A stretch of DNA of 5,839 bases from Burkholderiales bacterium (GTDB taxonomy: Bacteria > Pseudomonadota > Gammaproteobacteria > Burkholderiales > Casimicrobiaceae), in contig JAISPI010000139.1 of assembly GCA_031275075.1 (NCBI GenBank), positions 1 through 5,839 of the forward strand, written 5' to 3'. Below the pieces are notes generated by a model that did not search any database, was not told the DNA's origin, and saw nothing but the letters and a program-made list of their open reading frames with translations. Below, piece by piece: positions 1 to 5,839 of this stretch. Position numbers and translations under genes: made by a program. The first letter of the stretch is position 1; every line of letters starts with the position of its first letter.

Positions 1-900
1 GGACTTGGCGGCGAACTGCCGGTGGCATCAACGTTGGTGTCGGAAAGTGTGCGGGCGCATGAACGCGGCAGAATCGTCGTGCTGCTGGAAAGCTTCTGGG
101 CGCTGGGTTGGATACTGGCAGCGGTGATCGCCTTCTTCGTCATCCCGGATTACGGCTGGCGGGTCGCCCTGCTGCTCGGCGCGTTACCGGCGTTTTACGC
201 CGTCTATTTGCGACGCAATTTGCCCGATTCGCCGCGCTTCCTGTCGTTGCAACAAACCGCTGCGCCGAAAAAACCCCGTTTTTCAGAAAAGCTGGCACAA
301 GTTTTTTCCCGTCCGTACCGGCGGGCAACGATCATGTTGTGGATACTGTGGTTTTGCGTCGTATTCTCGTATTACGGCATGTTCCTGTGGTTGCCGAGCG
401 TCGTTATGTTCAAAGGTTTCGACTTGATGAAAAGCTTTGGGTACGTGTTAATCATGACGCTGGCGCAATTGCCGGGTTATTTTACTGCGGCCTGGCTGAT
501 TGATCGTTTTGGACGCAAGTTTGTGTTGACCACTTACCTGTTGGGTACGGCGTTTTCCGCTTTCTTCTTCGGCAACGCCGATACCGTCGCGCAACTGTTG
601 ATTGCCGGAATGTTGCTTTCGTTTTTCAACCTCGGCGCTTGGGGCGCACTCTACGTTTATACGCCGGAACAGTACCCGGACGCGATTCGCGCTACCGGCG
701 CCGGCGCCGCCGCGTCCGTCGGCCGTATCGGCGGCATCCTTGGCCCGCTGATGGTTGGCTACCTCGTTGCCGCTCAAATCAGCATCGAGATGATCTTTAC
801 CATCTTTTGTTCAGCGATTATGCTGGGAATTGTTGCGGTCGTTGTGTTAGGGAAAGAGACGCAGAGGACGGAGTTGATAGGAGCGGATAACGAGGGGTAA
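1..900 (+). CDS. MFS transporter, sugar-porter/nicotinate-like family, 5' end missing
   Basis: This is an inner-membrane secondary transporter of the major facilitator superfamily. The frame is open from base 1 and ends at TAA 898-900, giving 299 residues. A full protein has about 430-450, so roughly the first third (TM1-TM3 and part of TM4) lies outside the window; the GTG at 22 is internal, not the start. Visible landmarks, numbered from the window edge, are the TM4 segment GLGGELPV (1-8), ERGR (21-24), TM5 and TM6 (about 25-70), the sugar-porter signature PDSPRFL (75-81), a basic central loop, TM7-TM8 (about 110-166), the MFS motif DRFGRK (168-173), YTPEQYP followed by IRATGAG (220-234), and TM11-TM12 to about 284. 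This combination is typical of the subfamily holding nicotinate (NiaP-like), aromatic-acid and SV2-like porters, but the substrate cannot be read from sequence. It converges on lysS. Family assignment is firm; substrate is unknown. Confidence 0.9.
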   Translation, partial: GLGGELPVASTLVSESVRAHERGRIVVLLESFWALGWILAAVIAFFVIPDYGWRVALLLGALPAFYAVYLRRNLPDSPRFLSLQQTAAPKKPRFSEKLAQVFSRPYRRATIMLWILWFCVVFSYYGMFLWLPSVVMFKGFDLMKSFGYVLIMTLAQLPGYFTAAWLIDRFGRKFVLTTYLLGTAFSAFFFGNADTVAQLLIAGMLLSFFNLGAWGALYVYTPEQYPDAIRATGAGAAASVGRIGGILGPLMVGYLVAAQISIEMIFTIFCSAIMLGIVAVVVLGKETQRTELIGADNEG

Positions 901-947
901 TAGCTGAGCTAATACAGTGCTCATTTATACACACTGATTGCTTATGA
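901..947. other. Short convergent intergenic junction without a clear terminator
   Basis: These 47 bases separate the transporter stop from the lysS stop on the opposite strand. They are AT-rich. The only inverted repeats are TAGC-TGA-GCTA at 901-911 and CAGTG/CACTG at 915-919 and 932-936. Both stems are short and neither is followed by a T-run on either strand. No convincing intrinsic terminator is visible, so termination may be Rho-dependent or lie inside the neighbouring genes. Confidence 0.5.
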
Positions 948-2468
948 TTACTCCCGCTTCAACTGCGGGAACAGCAGCACATCACGGATCGACGGGCTGT
1001 CGGTAAGAAGCATGACGAGGCGGTCGATGCCGATGCCCTCCCCCGCTGTTGGCGGCAAGCCGTATTCCAGCGCACGAATGTAATCAGCGTCGTAGTACAT
1101 CGCTTCTTCATTGCCGGCATGGCGAGCAGCGGCTTGCGCCTGAAAACGCGCTGCCTGATCTTCCGGGTCGTTCAATTCGGAGAAGCCGTTGGCCATTTCG
1201 CGGCGGGTGATGAAGAGTTCAAAGCGGTCAGTGATGGCTGGATTGGTGTCGTTGGCGCGCGCGAGTGGTGAGACATCGGTTGGGTGCGCGCAGATGAACG
1301 TCGGTTGCACCAGTTTTTCTTCGGTGGTGGCTTCGAACAATTTCAGTTGCAACACGCCAAGACCGTCGGTAGGCAACACCTCGACAGCAAGCGCAGTCAG
1401 GGTTTTTCTCAGATAGTCGGGGTCGGCCAGCGATTCTTTTGTGTGCTGCGGATGAAAGCGGTGGATCGCTTCGGCCATCGTCATCCGCGCGAATGGTTGC
1501 GCCAGATCAATGGTGTCGCCTTGGTAGGTAATCGTCGTGGTACCCAACACTTTTTGCGCGACTTCGCGGAACAGCGTCTCGGTGAGATCCATCAAATAGT
1601 GGTAATCGCGGAACGCCTCATAGAATTCGATCATCGTGAATTCGGGATTGTGGCGCGTCGAGATGCCTTCGTTGCGAAAGCTGCGGTTAACTTCAAACAC
1701 GCGCTCCAGTCCGCCGACGGTCAGCCGTTTCAGGTACAGTTCGGGCGCAATACGCAGGTACAAATCCATATCGAGCGCGTTGTGGTGCGTCTTGAAAGGA
1801 CGTGCCGCTGCGCCGCCGGGAATCGGATGCATCATCGGTGTTTCTACTTCAAGATACCCGCGCGCGACGAAAAATTCGCGTACCGCTTGCAGAATTTTCG
1901 AGCGTTTGATGAATACATCGCGCGACTCCGGATTCATGATGAGATCGACGTAACGCTGGCGGTATTTTTGTTCTTGATCGGTAAGGCCGTGGTATTTTTC
2001 CGGTAATGGCCGCAGCGATTTCGACAACAGTCGCAGTGTTTTGACTTTGACTGATAACTCCCCCGTTTTCGTTTTGAACAATACACCCTGAGCGCCAACG
2101 ATGTCGCCAAGATCCCAGTGTTTGAACGCTTCGTGGGTGTCAGCACCGACATTGTCATTGGAGATGAAAAGCTGGATACGCCCCGACATGTCTTGCAGCG
2201 TCGCAAAACTGGCCTTGCCCATGATTCGCTTCAGCATCATCCGGCCTGCAACACTGCACGAGACGCCTTTCTGTTCCAGCGCATCATGATCGAGCGCATC
2301 GTATTGTGCGTGCAGATCGGCGGCAAGCGCGTCGCGCGAAAAATCGTTCGGAAAGGCGATACCTTGTTCACGCAGCGCAGCAAGTTTACGGCGGCGCTCG
2401 GCAATGATCTGGTTTTCGTCCTGTTCGGTTACAGGAGAAGGAGCGGTGGGGCGTTCGGTGTCGGTCAT
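948..2468 (-). CDS. lysS: Lysyl-tRNA synthetase, class II
   Basis: A cytoplasmic enzyme that charges tRNA-Lys with lysine using ATP. The 506-residue product matches the usual length of bacterial class II LysRS. A charged N-terminal helix leads to an OB-fold anticodon-binding domain (about 70-155, with GRMMLKRIMGKASFATLQD at 75-93). The catalytic domain holds motif 1 (GYLEVETPMMHP, 204-215), PGGAAARPF (217-225), motif 2 (from RSFRNEG at 262-268 to HNPEFTMIEFYEA at 273-285), ANGFSELNDP (426-435) and motif 3 (GEGIGIDRLVMLLT, 476-489). All expected elements are present. The ATG at 2468 is chosen because the N-terminus aligns with remembered betaproteobacterial LysRS starts. The bases just upstream are pyrimidine-rich on the coding strand and hold no Shine-Dalgarno sequence. 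The gene lies 23 bp after the hydrolase stop and is probably co-transcribed with it and prfB; the prfB-lysS pairing is common in beta- and gammaproteobacteria. Confidence 0.97.
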   Translation of the reverse strand: MTDTERPTAPSPVTEQDENQIIAERRRKLAALREQGIAFPNDFSRDALAADLHAQYDALDHDALEQKGVSCSVAGRMMLKRIMGKASFATLQDMSGRIQLFISNDNVGADTHEAFKHWDLGDIVGAQGVLFKTKTGELSVKVKTLRLLSKSLRPLPEKYHGLTDQEQKYRQRYVDLIMNPESRDVFIKRSKILQAVREFFVARGYLEVETPMMHPIPGGAAARPFKTHHNALDMDLYLRIAPELYLKRLTVGGLERVFEVNRSFRNEGISTRHNPEFTMIEFYEAFRDYHYLMDLTETLFREVAQKVLGTTTITYQGDTIDLAQPFARMTMAEAIHRFHPQHTKESLADPDYLRKTLTALAVEVLPTDGLGVLQLKLFEATTEEKLVQPTFICAHPTDVSPLARANDTNPAITDRFELFITRREMANGFSELNDPEDQAARFQAQAAARHAGNEEAMYYDADYIRALEYGLPPTAGEGIGIDRLVMLLTDSPSIRDVLLFPQLKRE

Positions 2469-2491
2469 GATCGTTTCGGTAAGGAGATGGG

Positions 2492-3226
2492 TTATTTGAT
2501 GGCAGCTTTATAGTCGTCCGTATATCCCCAGTGCGACGTGAATATGTATTCGGCTGTGGGTAGTTGGCGGATGATCTCCATCGACGCAACCGCTTGGGCG
2601 GTATCCATATTAAAGAACGCAGGTATGGGTACTATTTTGCGATCCTTCAGACTCAGGATATCACCGGTAAACAGGTACTTGTCGTTGACGAGATAAGCCA
2701 TCGTCCCTACGGTATGCCCGGGAACAAGAATGCCCTCGATTTTTAAATTCCCTATCTGAACCACTTGGCGGTCTTCCAGAAGGGTGTAGTCGGTACGGGG
2801 TATTGAATTACGGAAAAACAGAAGCCTCGCTTTTTTGCCGTCTATCATCTGTTCTTCTTCTTTCGATAGGTACAATTTGGCTTTGTCGAACAGCCCTGAT
2901 GCGCCGGCATGATCCCAGTCAGTATGTGTCAGGAACACCGCGGACACGTCGTCAGGGTGAATGCTCAAATTTTTCATTTGCTTCGCTACTGTAGCCGGAT
3001 CTATTGCGCCGTCGATAACGATGTATTGTGTGCCATCTTGTATGATGAAAATATTGGCGAAATCGTCCTTTACAACAAAAATACCGTCCACAACACTCCC
3101 CGTTTCCAAGGGAGTAAAACCGGACGTTTCGTATCTTATCTTCAGGTAGAAGCCACTCAAAGCCAATGCCAATACACATACGATAATGGCAATGGTTATC
3201 AGGATTCTTTTCAAAAATTTGTTCAT
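2492..3226 (-). CDS. Membrane-anchored metallo-beta-lactamase-fold hydrolase
   Basis: The product has 244 residues. Residues 1-5 are short and basic-leaning (MNKFLKR), and about 8-28 form a hydrophobic segment with no lipobox, so an uncleaved anchor or signal peptide is likely, with the catalytic domain outside the cytoplasm. The MBL fold is shown by the metal-binding set: HTDWDH (His101, Asp103, Asp105, His106), PGHT (His171), FTGD (Asp189) and TSHWG (His232). The first motif is HxDxDH, not the commoner HxHxDH; Asp at that place also occurs in other MBL families such as ComEC. This seven-ligand pattern supports an active di-metal hydrolase of the glyoxalase II/lactonase-like superfamily, but the substrate is unknown and nothing shows beta-lactam hydrolysis. 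The gene starts 17 bp after the prfB stop. It is about 46% GC (hand count, 2521-3240) against 55-63% in sampled neighbour lines, and remembered relatives lie in clostridia and other low-GC bacteria, suggesting acquisition by transfer. Confidence 0.88.
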   Translation of the reverse strand: MNKFLKRILITIAIIVCVLALALSGFYLKIRYETSGFTPLETGSVVDGIFVVKDDFANIFIIQDGTQYIVIDGAIDPATVAKQMKNLSIHPDDVSAVFLTHTDWDHAGASGLFDKAKLYLSKEEEQMIDGKKARLLFFRNSIPRTDYTLLEDRQVVQIGNLKIEGILVPGHTVGTMAYLVNDKYLFTGDILSLKDRKIVPIPAFFNMDTAQAVASMEIIRQLPTAEYIFTSHWGYTDDYKAAIK

Positions 3227-3243
3227 AACGGCTTTATGAATAA

Positions 3244-4348
3244 TTACACGCCTTGCTTGAGACTCTCGGCGATGAAATCGTCGAGATCGCCGTCGAGCAC
3301 GGCCTGGGTGTTGCCAACTTCGTAACTGGTACGCAAATCCTTGATCCGCGATTGATCGAGCACATACGAGCGAATCTGATGACCCCAGCCGATGTCGGTC
3401 TTGGCATCTTCGAGTTTTTGCTGCTCGGCTTGGCGTTTACGCAATTCCAGTTCGTACAGACGCGCTTTTAACATTGCCATCGCTTCGGCGCGGTTGCGGT
3501 GTTGCGAGCGGTCGTTTTGACAGACGACGACGATACCGCTCGGTTCGTGGGTGATGCGTACCGCCGAGTCGGTTTTGTTGACGTGCTGACCGCCAGCACC
3601 AGAGGCGCGGAAGGTGTCGATGCGCATATCCGCCGGATTGATTTCGACCTCAATCGAATCATCGACTTCCGGATAAACAAACACACTGGAAAACGATGTG
3701 TGGCGGCGCGCATTCGAATCGAACGGACTTTTGCGAACCAGCCGATGCACGCCGATTTCGGTACGCAGATAACCGTAGGCGTAATCACCGATAACTTTGA
3801 TCGAAGCGCCTTTAATTCCGGCGACATCGCCGGGCGACTCTTCGAGAATCTCGGTCTTGTAGCCGCGCCGCTCGCAATAACGCAAGTACATACGCAGCAA
3901 CATCGACGCCCAATCCTGCGCCTCGGTACCACCGCTGCCGGCCTGGATGTCGATGAAACAGTTGTTGGGATCGAGCGGATTCGAGAACATCCGGCGGAAT
4001 TCCAAATCCCCTACCGTTTTTTCCAGCTTGGCAACATCGGTTTGCACCGAATGCAGCATGCTTTCGTCGTTTTCTTCACGCGCCAGTTCAAAAAGCTCAG
4101 TGCTTTCGTCGATGTCGCGCGCCAACCGCGTCAGTGCTTCGACGACGTTTTCCAGCAGTTTTTTTTCGCGTCCCAGTTCCTGCGCTTTCTGGGGGTCATC
4201 CCAGATCGCCGGGTTCTGCATCGCTTCATCGACAGATTTCAGTCGGGCAGCTTTGACATCAAAGTCAAAGATACCTCCGTAAAGCGGCGCTGCGTTCTGC
4301 AATGTCGGACAGCGTGTTGTCGATCTGATTGAGTTGTTCGGCTTCCAT
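3244..4348 (-). CDS. prfB: Peptide chain release factor 2 with programmed +1 frameshift
   Basis: RF2 reads UAA and UGA in the ribosomal A site and triggers peptide release. Translation starts at ATG 4348-4346 and runs 27 codons (MEAEQLNQIDNTL... to LRRYL) to an in-frame TGA at 4267-4265. A +1 slip that skips base 4267 continues as DFDVKAARLK to TAA at 3246-3244. The coding path is therefore 4348-4268 joined to 4266-3244, giving 367 residues (E. coli RF2 has 365). Domain 1 is helical with acidic stretches. The codon-recognition tripeptide SPF is at 207-209 and the catalytic GGQ at 252-254, within ASGAGGQHVNKTDSAVRITH. The residue four before the first GGQ glycine is Ala, as in most RF2 proteins, whereas E. 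coli K-12 has Thr there. A call starting at 4302 would be an artefact: its first 12 codons are the wrong frame. The SD before 4348 is weak. First gene of the prfB-hydrolase-lysS cluster. Confidence 0.97.
4264..4280 (-). promoter_or_regulatory. prfB: prfB +1 programmed frameshift site (autoregulatory recoding signal)
   Basis: The coding strand reads ACGGAGGTATCTTTGAC. It contains an internal Shine-Dalgarno-like GGAGGT, the slippery codon CTT, and the first-frame stop TGA followed by C, a weak termination context. The E. coli site is AGGGGGTATCTTTGAC, so the spacing is identical and only the SD-like part differs. In the known mechanism, low RF2 leaves the ribosome paused at UGA, and the peptidyl-tRNA slips from CUU to UUU, so RF2 controls its own synthesis. 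Confidence 0.96.
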
Positions 4349-4388
4349 GATGTGTTACTTTTTCACAAGCTAAAAAGGGGGAAATCGA

Positions 4389-4394
4389 ATTATA
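4389..4394 (-). promoter_or_regulatory. Putative -10 box of the prfB operon promoter
   Basis: The minus strand reads TATAAT, a perfect sigma-70 -10 hexamer, ending 40 bases before the prfB start codon. Transcription would begin near 4382 and give a leader of about 34 nt. No good -35 hexamer lies 16-18 bp upstream (candidates there are CCAGAG, ACCAGA and CACCAG), and there is no TGn extension. An activator or UP-type contact may therefore be needed, or the match may be partly by chance. Confidence 0.5.
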
Positions 4395-4396
4395 CT
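4391..4396 (+). promoter_or_regulatory. Putative -10 box for the TPR gene, overlapping the prfB -10
   Basis: The plus strand reads TATACT, five of six matches to TATAAT, and shares four base pairs with the minus-strand TATAAT. Transcription would start near 4403, about 65 nt before the TPR start codon. The best -35-like hexamer, TTCACA at 4362-4367, is 23 bp away, too far for a standard promoter. This is a weaker call than the minus-strand box. Confidence 0.35.
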
Positions 4397-4400
4397 CTTA

Positions 4401-4416
4401 CCATAGCATGCTCTGG
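4401..4416. repeat. 16-bp imperfect palindrome in the divergent promoter region, possible operator
   Basis: CCATAGCATGCTCTGG is an inverted repeat in which seven of eight base pairs match, with a perfect AGCATGCT core. It lies where the -35 region of the prfB promoter should be and over the predicted start of transcription toward the TPR gene. That position would suit a dimeric regulator acting on both directions. No regulator is identified, and a single palindrome of this size can arise by chance. Confidence 0.3.
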
Positions 4417-4467
4417 TGCTGAGTCGCGGTTTTGGTGTTAACGGTGTTTATTCTGACTGGATTTTGT

Positions 4468-5109
4468 ATGAAACAGCGCATTCTCTCTATTTCTTGCCTT
4501 GCTTTCGCTGCTGCCTGGCTGGCGTCGCCGATGGCGGCTTTTGGACAACCGCCTGCTGTTGCACCGGAGGCCGGGACTGCATCGCCGCAAATCCCGGCTG
4601 AGTTGTCGGTAGAAGCGCGGACGCGGTATGAGGCGCAGATGAAAACGCTGCGCGCGCAGATTGACGCGGCGAAATGGCAGGAAGCATTGGCGACTGCCGA
4701 GGCGATGAACAAGGTACGGCCACGCGAATCGCAGGCACGATTTCTGAAAACCATCGTTCTAACGGAACTGGGTCGCGACGATGAAGCAAAACGCGAACTG
4801 CTGGCGTTGGTGGCCGATTATCCCGAGTTACCGGAACCACGTAACAATTTGGCAGCGTTGTACGCCAAAAAAGGCGAATACCAACTGGCACGTCGTGAGC
4901 TGGAGCTGGCACTGGCCGCTGTGCCCGATTACGGAATCGCGCACGCCAATCTGGCTGACTTGTACTTACAACAAGCCATCGAACATTATCGGCGGGCAGC
5001 TGCTCTTGCCAAAGACAGCAAAAGCAGCAAAGCATTACTGACACAGGTTGACACGATCCAGGCGTTGCTTACGTCGGCAACTCAAGCTGACAAAAAAGCC
5101 GACCAATAG
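4468..5109 (+). CDS. Exported tetratricopeptide-repeat (TPR) protein
   Basis: A 213-residue protein. Residues 1-26 look like a Sec signal peptide: MKQR, a hydrophobic core, and AAFG before QPP, so the protein is probably periplasmic. After a Pro/Ala-rich linker to about 45, three TPR units follow at about 56-86, 87-120 and 121-154 (PEPRNNLAALYAKKGEYQLARRELE region). A fourth, compressed unit at 155-182 is short by about six residues at the helix turn. The tail is Lys/Gln-rich. TPR arrays act as protein-binding scaffolds; no enzymatic motif is present and the partner is unknown. The ATG at 4468 is preferred over the in-frame TTG at 4432, because the longer form would put a hydrophobic stretch in front of the MKQR charges and spoil the signal peptide. 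The SD before 4468 is weak. The gene is divergent from prfB and 55 bp upstream of the YceH gene on the same strand. Confidence 0.85.
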   Translation: MKQRILSISCLAFAAAWLASPMAAFGQPPAVAPEAGTASPQIPAELSVEARTRYEAQMKTLRAQIDAAKWQEALATAEAMNKVRPRESQARFLKTIVLTELGRDDEAKRELLALVADYPELPEPRNNLAALYAKKGEYQLARRELELALAAVPDYGIAHANLADLYLQQAIEHYRRAAALAKDSKSSKALLTQVDTIQALLTSATQADKKADQ

Positions 5110-5152
5110 TGTCGATACTGCTGCCAAGGATGAAAAGAGTGTTGCTAAAGAT

Positions 5153-5158
5153 AGAGGT
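5153..5158 (+). promoter_or_regulatory. Ribosome binding site fixing the yceH start
   Basis: AGAGGT lies six bases before ATG 5165. It is the best Shine-Dalgarno match at any gene start in the window, and supports this ATG over the in-frame TTG at 5048, which lies inside the TPR gene. Confidence 0.7.
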
Positions 5159-5164
5159 TTGAAC

Positions 5165-5821
5165 ATGTCCCTTCCCGCGTTATCACTGCTCGAAACCCGC
5201 GTGCTGGGTGTTTTGATCGAAAAGCAGCACACCGTTCCCGACACCTATCCGTTGACGCTGAACGCGCTCGTCGCCGGCTGCAATCAGAAGACCAGTCGTG
5301 ATCCTGTGCTCGAAGCCACTGAAGCCGAGGTTCAGGCTGCACTCGACCATTTGCGCGGCTTTACTCTGGTCGTGGAATCGAGCGGCGGTCGCGTCATGCG
5401 GTATTCGCACAACATCGAACGCGTGCTTGCAATCCCCAGCCAAGCCGTAGCGCTCATCGCTGTCATCATGCTGCGCGGGCCACAAACCACGGGCGAACTA
5501 CGGCAACACAGCGAACGCCTGCATCGGTTTGCGGATATTTCCTCGGTGGAAGGTTTTCTCGATGAACTCGCGCACCGTCCGGCGGGCGCGTTGGTGGTCG
5601 AACTGCCGCGGGCGGCAGGCGCACGCGAGACGCGCTGGGCTCACCTTTTGTCCGGGCCGCCGGTCGTCGCGTCGGTGGAAGAGGCTACATCCGTCGAACG
5701 AGTATCGCTGGGTGAAATTGCCACACTGCGCACTCACATTACCGAGCTACGCGAAGAGCTTGCGCAGGTGAAAGACACCGTGAACCGCTTGGTGCGCGAG
5801 CTTGGCATCACGCCCGAATAA
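5165..5821 (+). CDS. yceH: YceH-family protein (DUF480/UPF0502), double winged-helix
   Basis: A 218-residue protein, the usual length for this conserved but poorly understood family. The N-terminus carries the family hallmarks: LSLLETRVLGVLIEKQ (6-21), TVPDTYPLTLNALVAGCNQK (23-42) and the SRDPV segment (44-48). These form the first winged helix; a second follows in about 90-165 (AVALIAVIMLRGPQTTGELR and on). The C-terminal 180-214 is a likely coiled coil (LGEIATLRTHITELREELAQ and on), suggesting oligomerisation. The fold suggests DNA binding, but a role as a regulator is inference. The start is set by the AGAGGT site and by the family start (MSLPALSLLE). There is no signal peptide, so it should be cytoplasmic. 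It follows the TPR gene by 55 bp with no clear promoter between them and may be co-transcribed. The symbol comes from the E. coli homologue. Confidence 0.9.
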   Translation: MSLPALSLLETRVLGVLIEKQHTVPDTYPLTLNALVAGCNQKTSRDPVLEATEAEVQAALDHLRGFTLVVESSGGRVMRYSHNIERVLAIPSQAVALIAVIMLRGPQTTGELRQHSERLHRFADISSVEGFLDELAHRPAGALVVELPRAAGARETRWAHLLSGPPVVASVEEATSVERVSLGEIATLRTHITELREELAQVKDTVNRLVRELGITPE

Positions 5822-5839
5822 AGCGTTGTTGACGCAAAA

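Noticed and set aside
901..936. Intrinsic terminator between the transporter gene and lysS
   Set aside because: The stems are four to five base pairs and no T-run follows on either strand.
1284..2006. A 240-codon plus-strand open frame opposite lysS
   Set aside because: It is antisense to conserved LysRS motifs and is rich in Arg, Phe and Gln with no family resemblance, as expected of a shadow frame.
2492..3226. Beta-lactam resistance gene
   Set aside because: The MBL fold is shared by many hydrolases; the HxDxDH motif and general sequence do not match known class B beta-lactamases.
4265..4267. In-frame TGA near the prfB start, as a disabling mutation
   Set aside because: The surrounding CTT TGA C with an upstream GGAGGT is the conserved programmed frameshift site, and RF2 continues intact in +1.
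3499..4332. A 277-codon plus-strand open frame opposite prfB
   Set aside because: It is fully antisense to a clear RF2 gene, shows no recognisable domain, and its composition follows the complement of the RF2 codons.
4432..4467. N-terminal extension of the TPR protein from a TTG start
   Set aside because: It would place MVLTVFILTGFC before a well-formed signal peptide; the ATG at 4468 gives the expected basic N-terminus.
4495..4497. Lipoprotein cysteine (residue 10) in the TPR signal peptide
   Set aside because: The preceding residues SIS do not form a lipobox, and the position is too close to the N-terminus.
5823..5835. Hairpin GCGT-TGTTG-ACGC just after yceH
   Set aside because: The four-pair stem is followed by A residues, not T, and the window ends there, so a terminator cannot be judged.

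Overview
The window looks like a chromosomal segment of a Gram-negative proteobacterium, most likely a betaproteobacterium. The main reasons are the RF2-LysRS gene pair, the LysRS N-terminus (DENQIIAERR, then GIAFPNDF) and the presence of a YceH-family protein. The base composition is moderately GC-rich: sampled lines in four of the core genes are 55-63% GC. The assignment rests on remembered family resemblance, not on a search.

Layout, left to right. (1) The 3' two thirds of a major facilitator superfamily transporter on the + strand, cut by the left edge. (2) A 47-bp convergent junction with no clear terminator. (3) A minus-strand cluster, transcribed right to left: prfB (peptide release factor 2), a membrane-anchored metallo-beta-lactamase-fold hydrolase, and lysS (lysyl-tRNA synthetase). 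The gaps are only 17 and 23 bp, so this is probably one operon. (4) A 119-bp divergent intergenic region with near-consensus -10 boxes on both strands that overlap each other, and a 16-bp imperfect palindrome beside them. (5) A plus-strand pair: an exported TPR protein, then a YceH/DUF480 winged-helix protein.

Two points matter most for annotation. First, prfB carries the classical programmed +1 frameshift: a 27-codon first frame ends at an in-frame UGA, after CGG AGG UAU CUU. The real product is a 367-residue RF2 beginning at 4348, not the shorter open frame. Second, the hydrolase gene sits between prfB and lysS, which are directly adjacent in many beta- and gammaproteobacteria. It is about 46% GC by hand count and its protein resembles hydrolases of low-GC bacteria, so it looks like a later insertion into a translation operon.

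Functionally, prfB and lysS are core translation genes. The hydrolase, the TPR protein, the transporter and the YceH protein cannot be tied to a defined pathway from sequence. I see no RNA genes, CRISPR arrays, insertion sequences or phage genes, and no evidence for a new multi-gene system.
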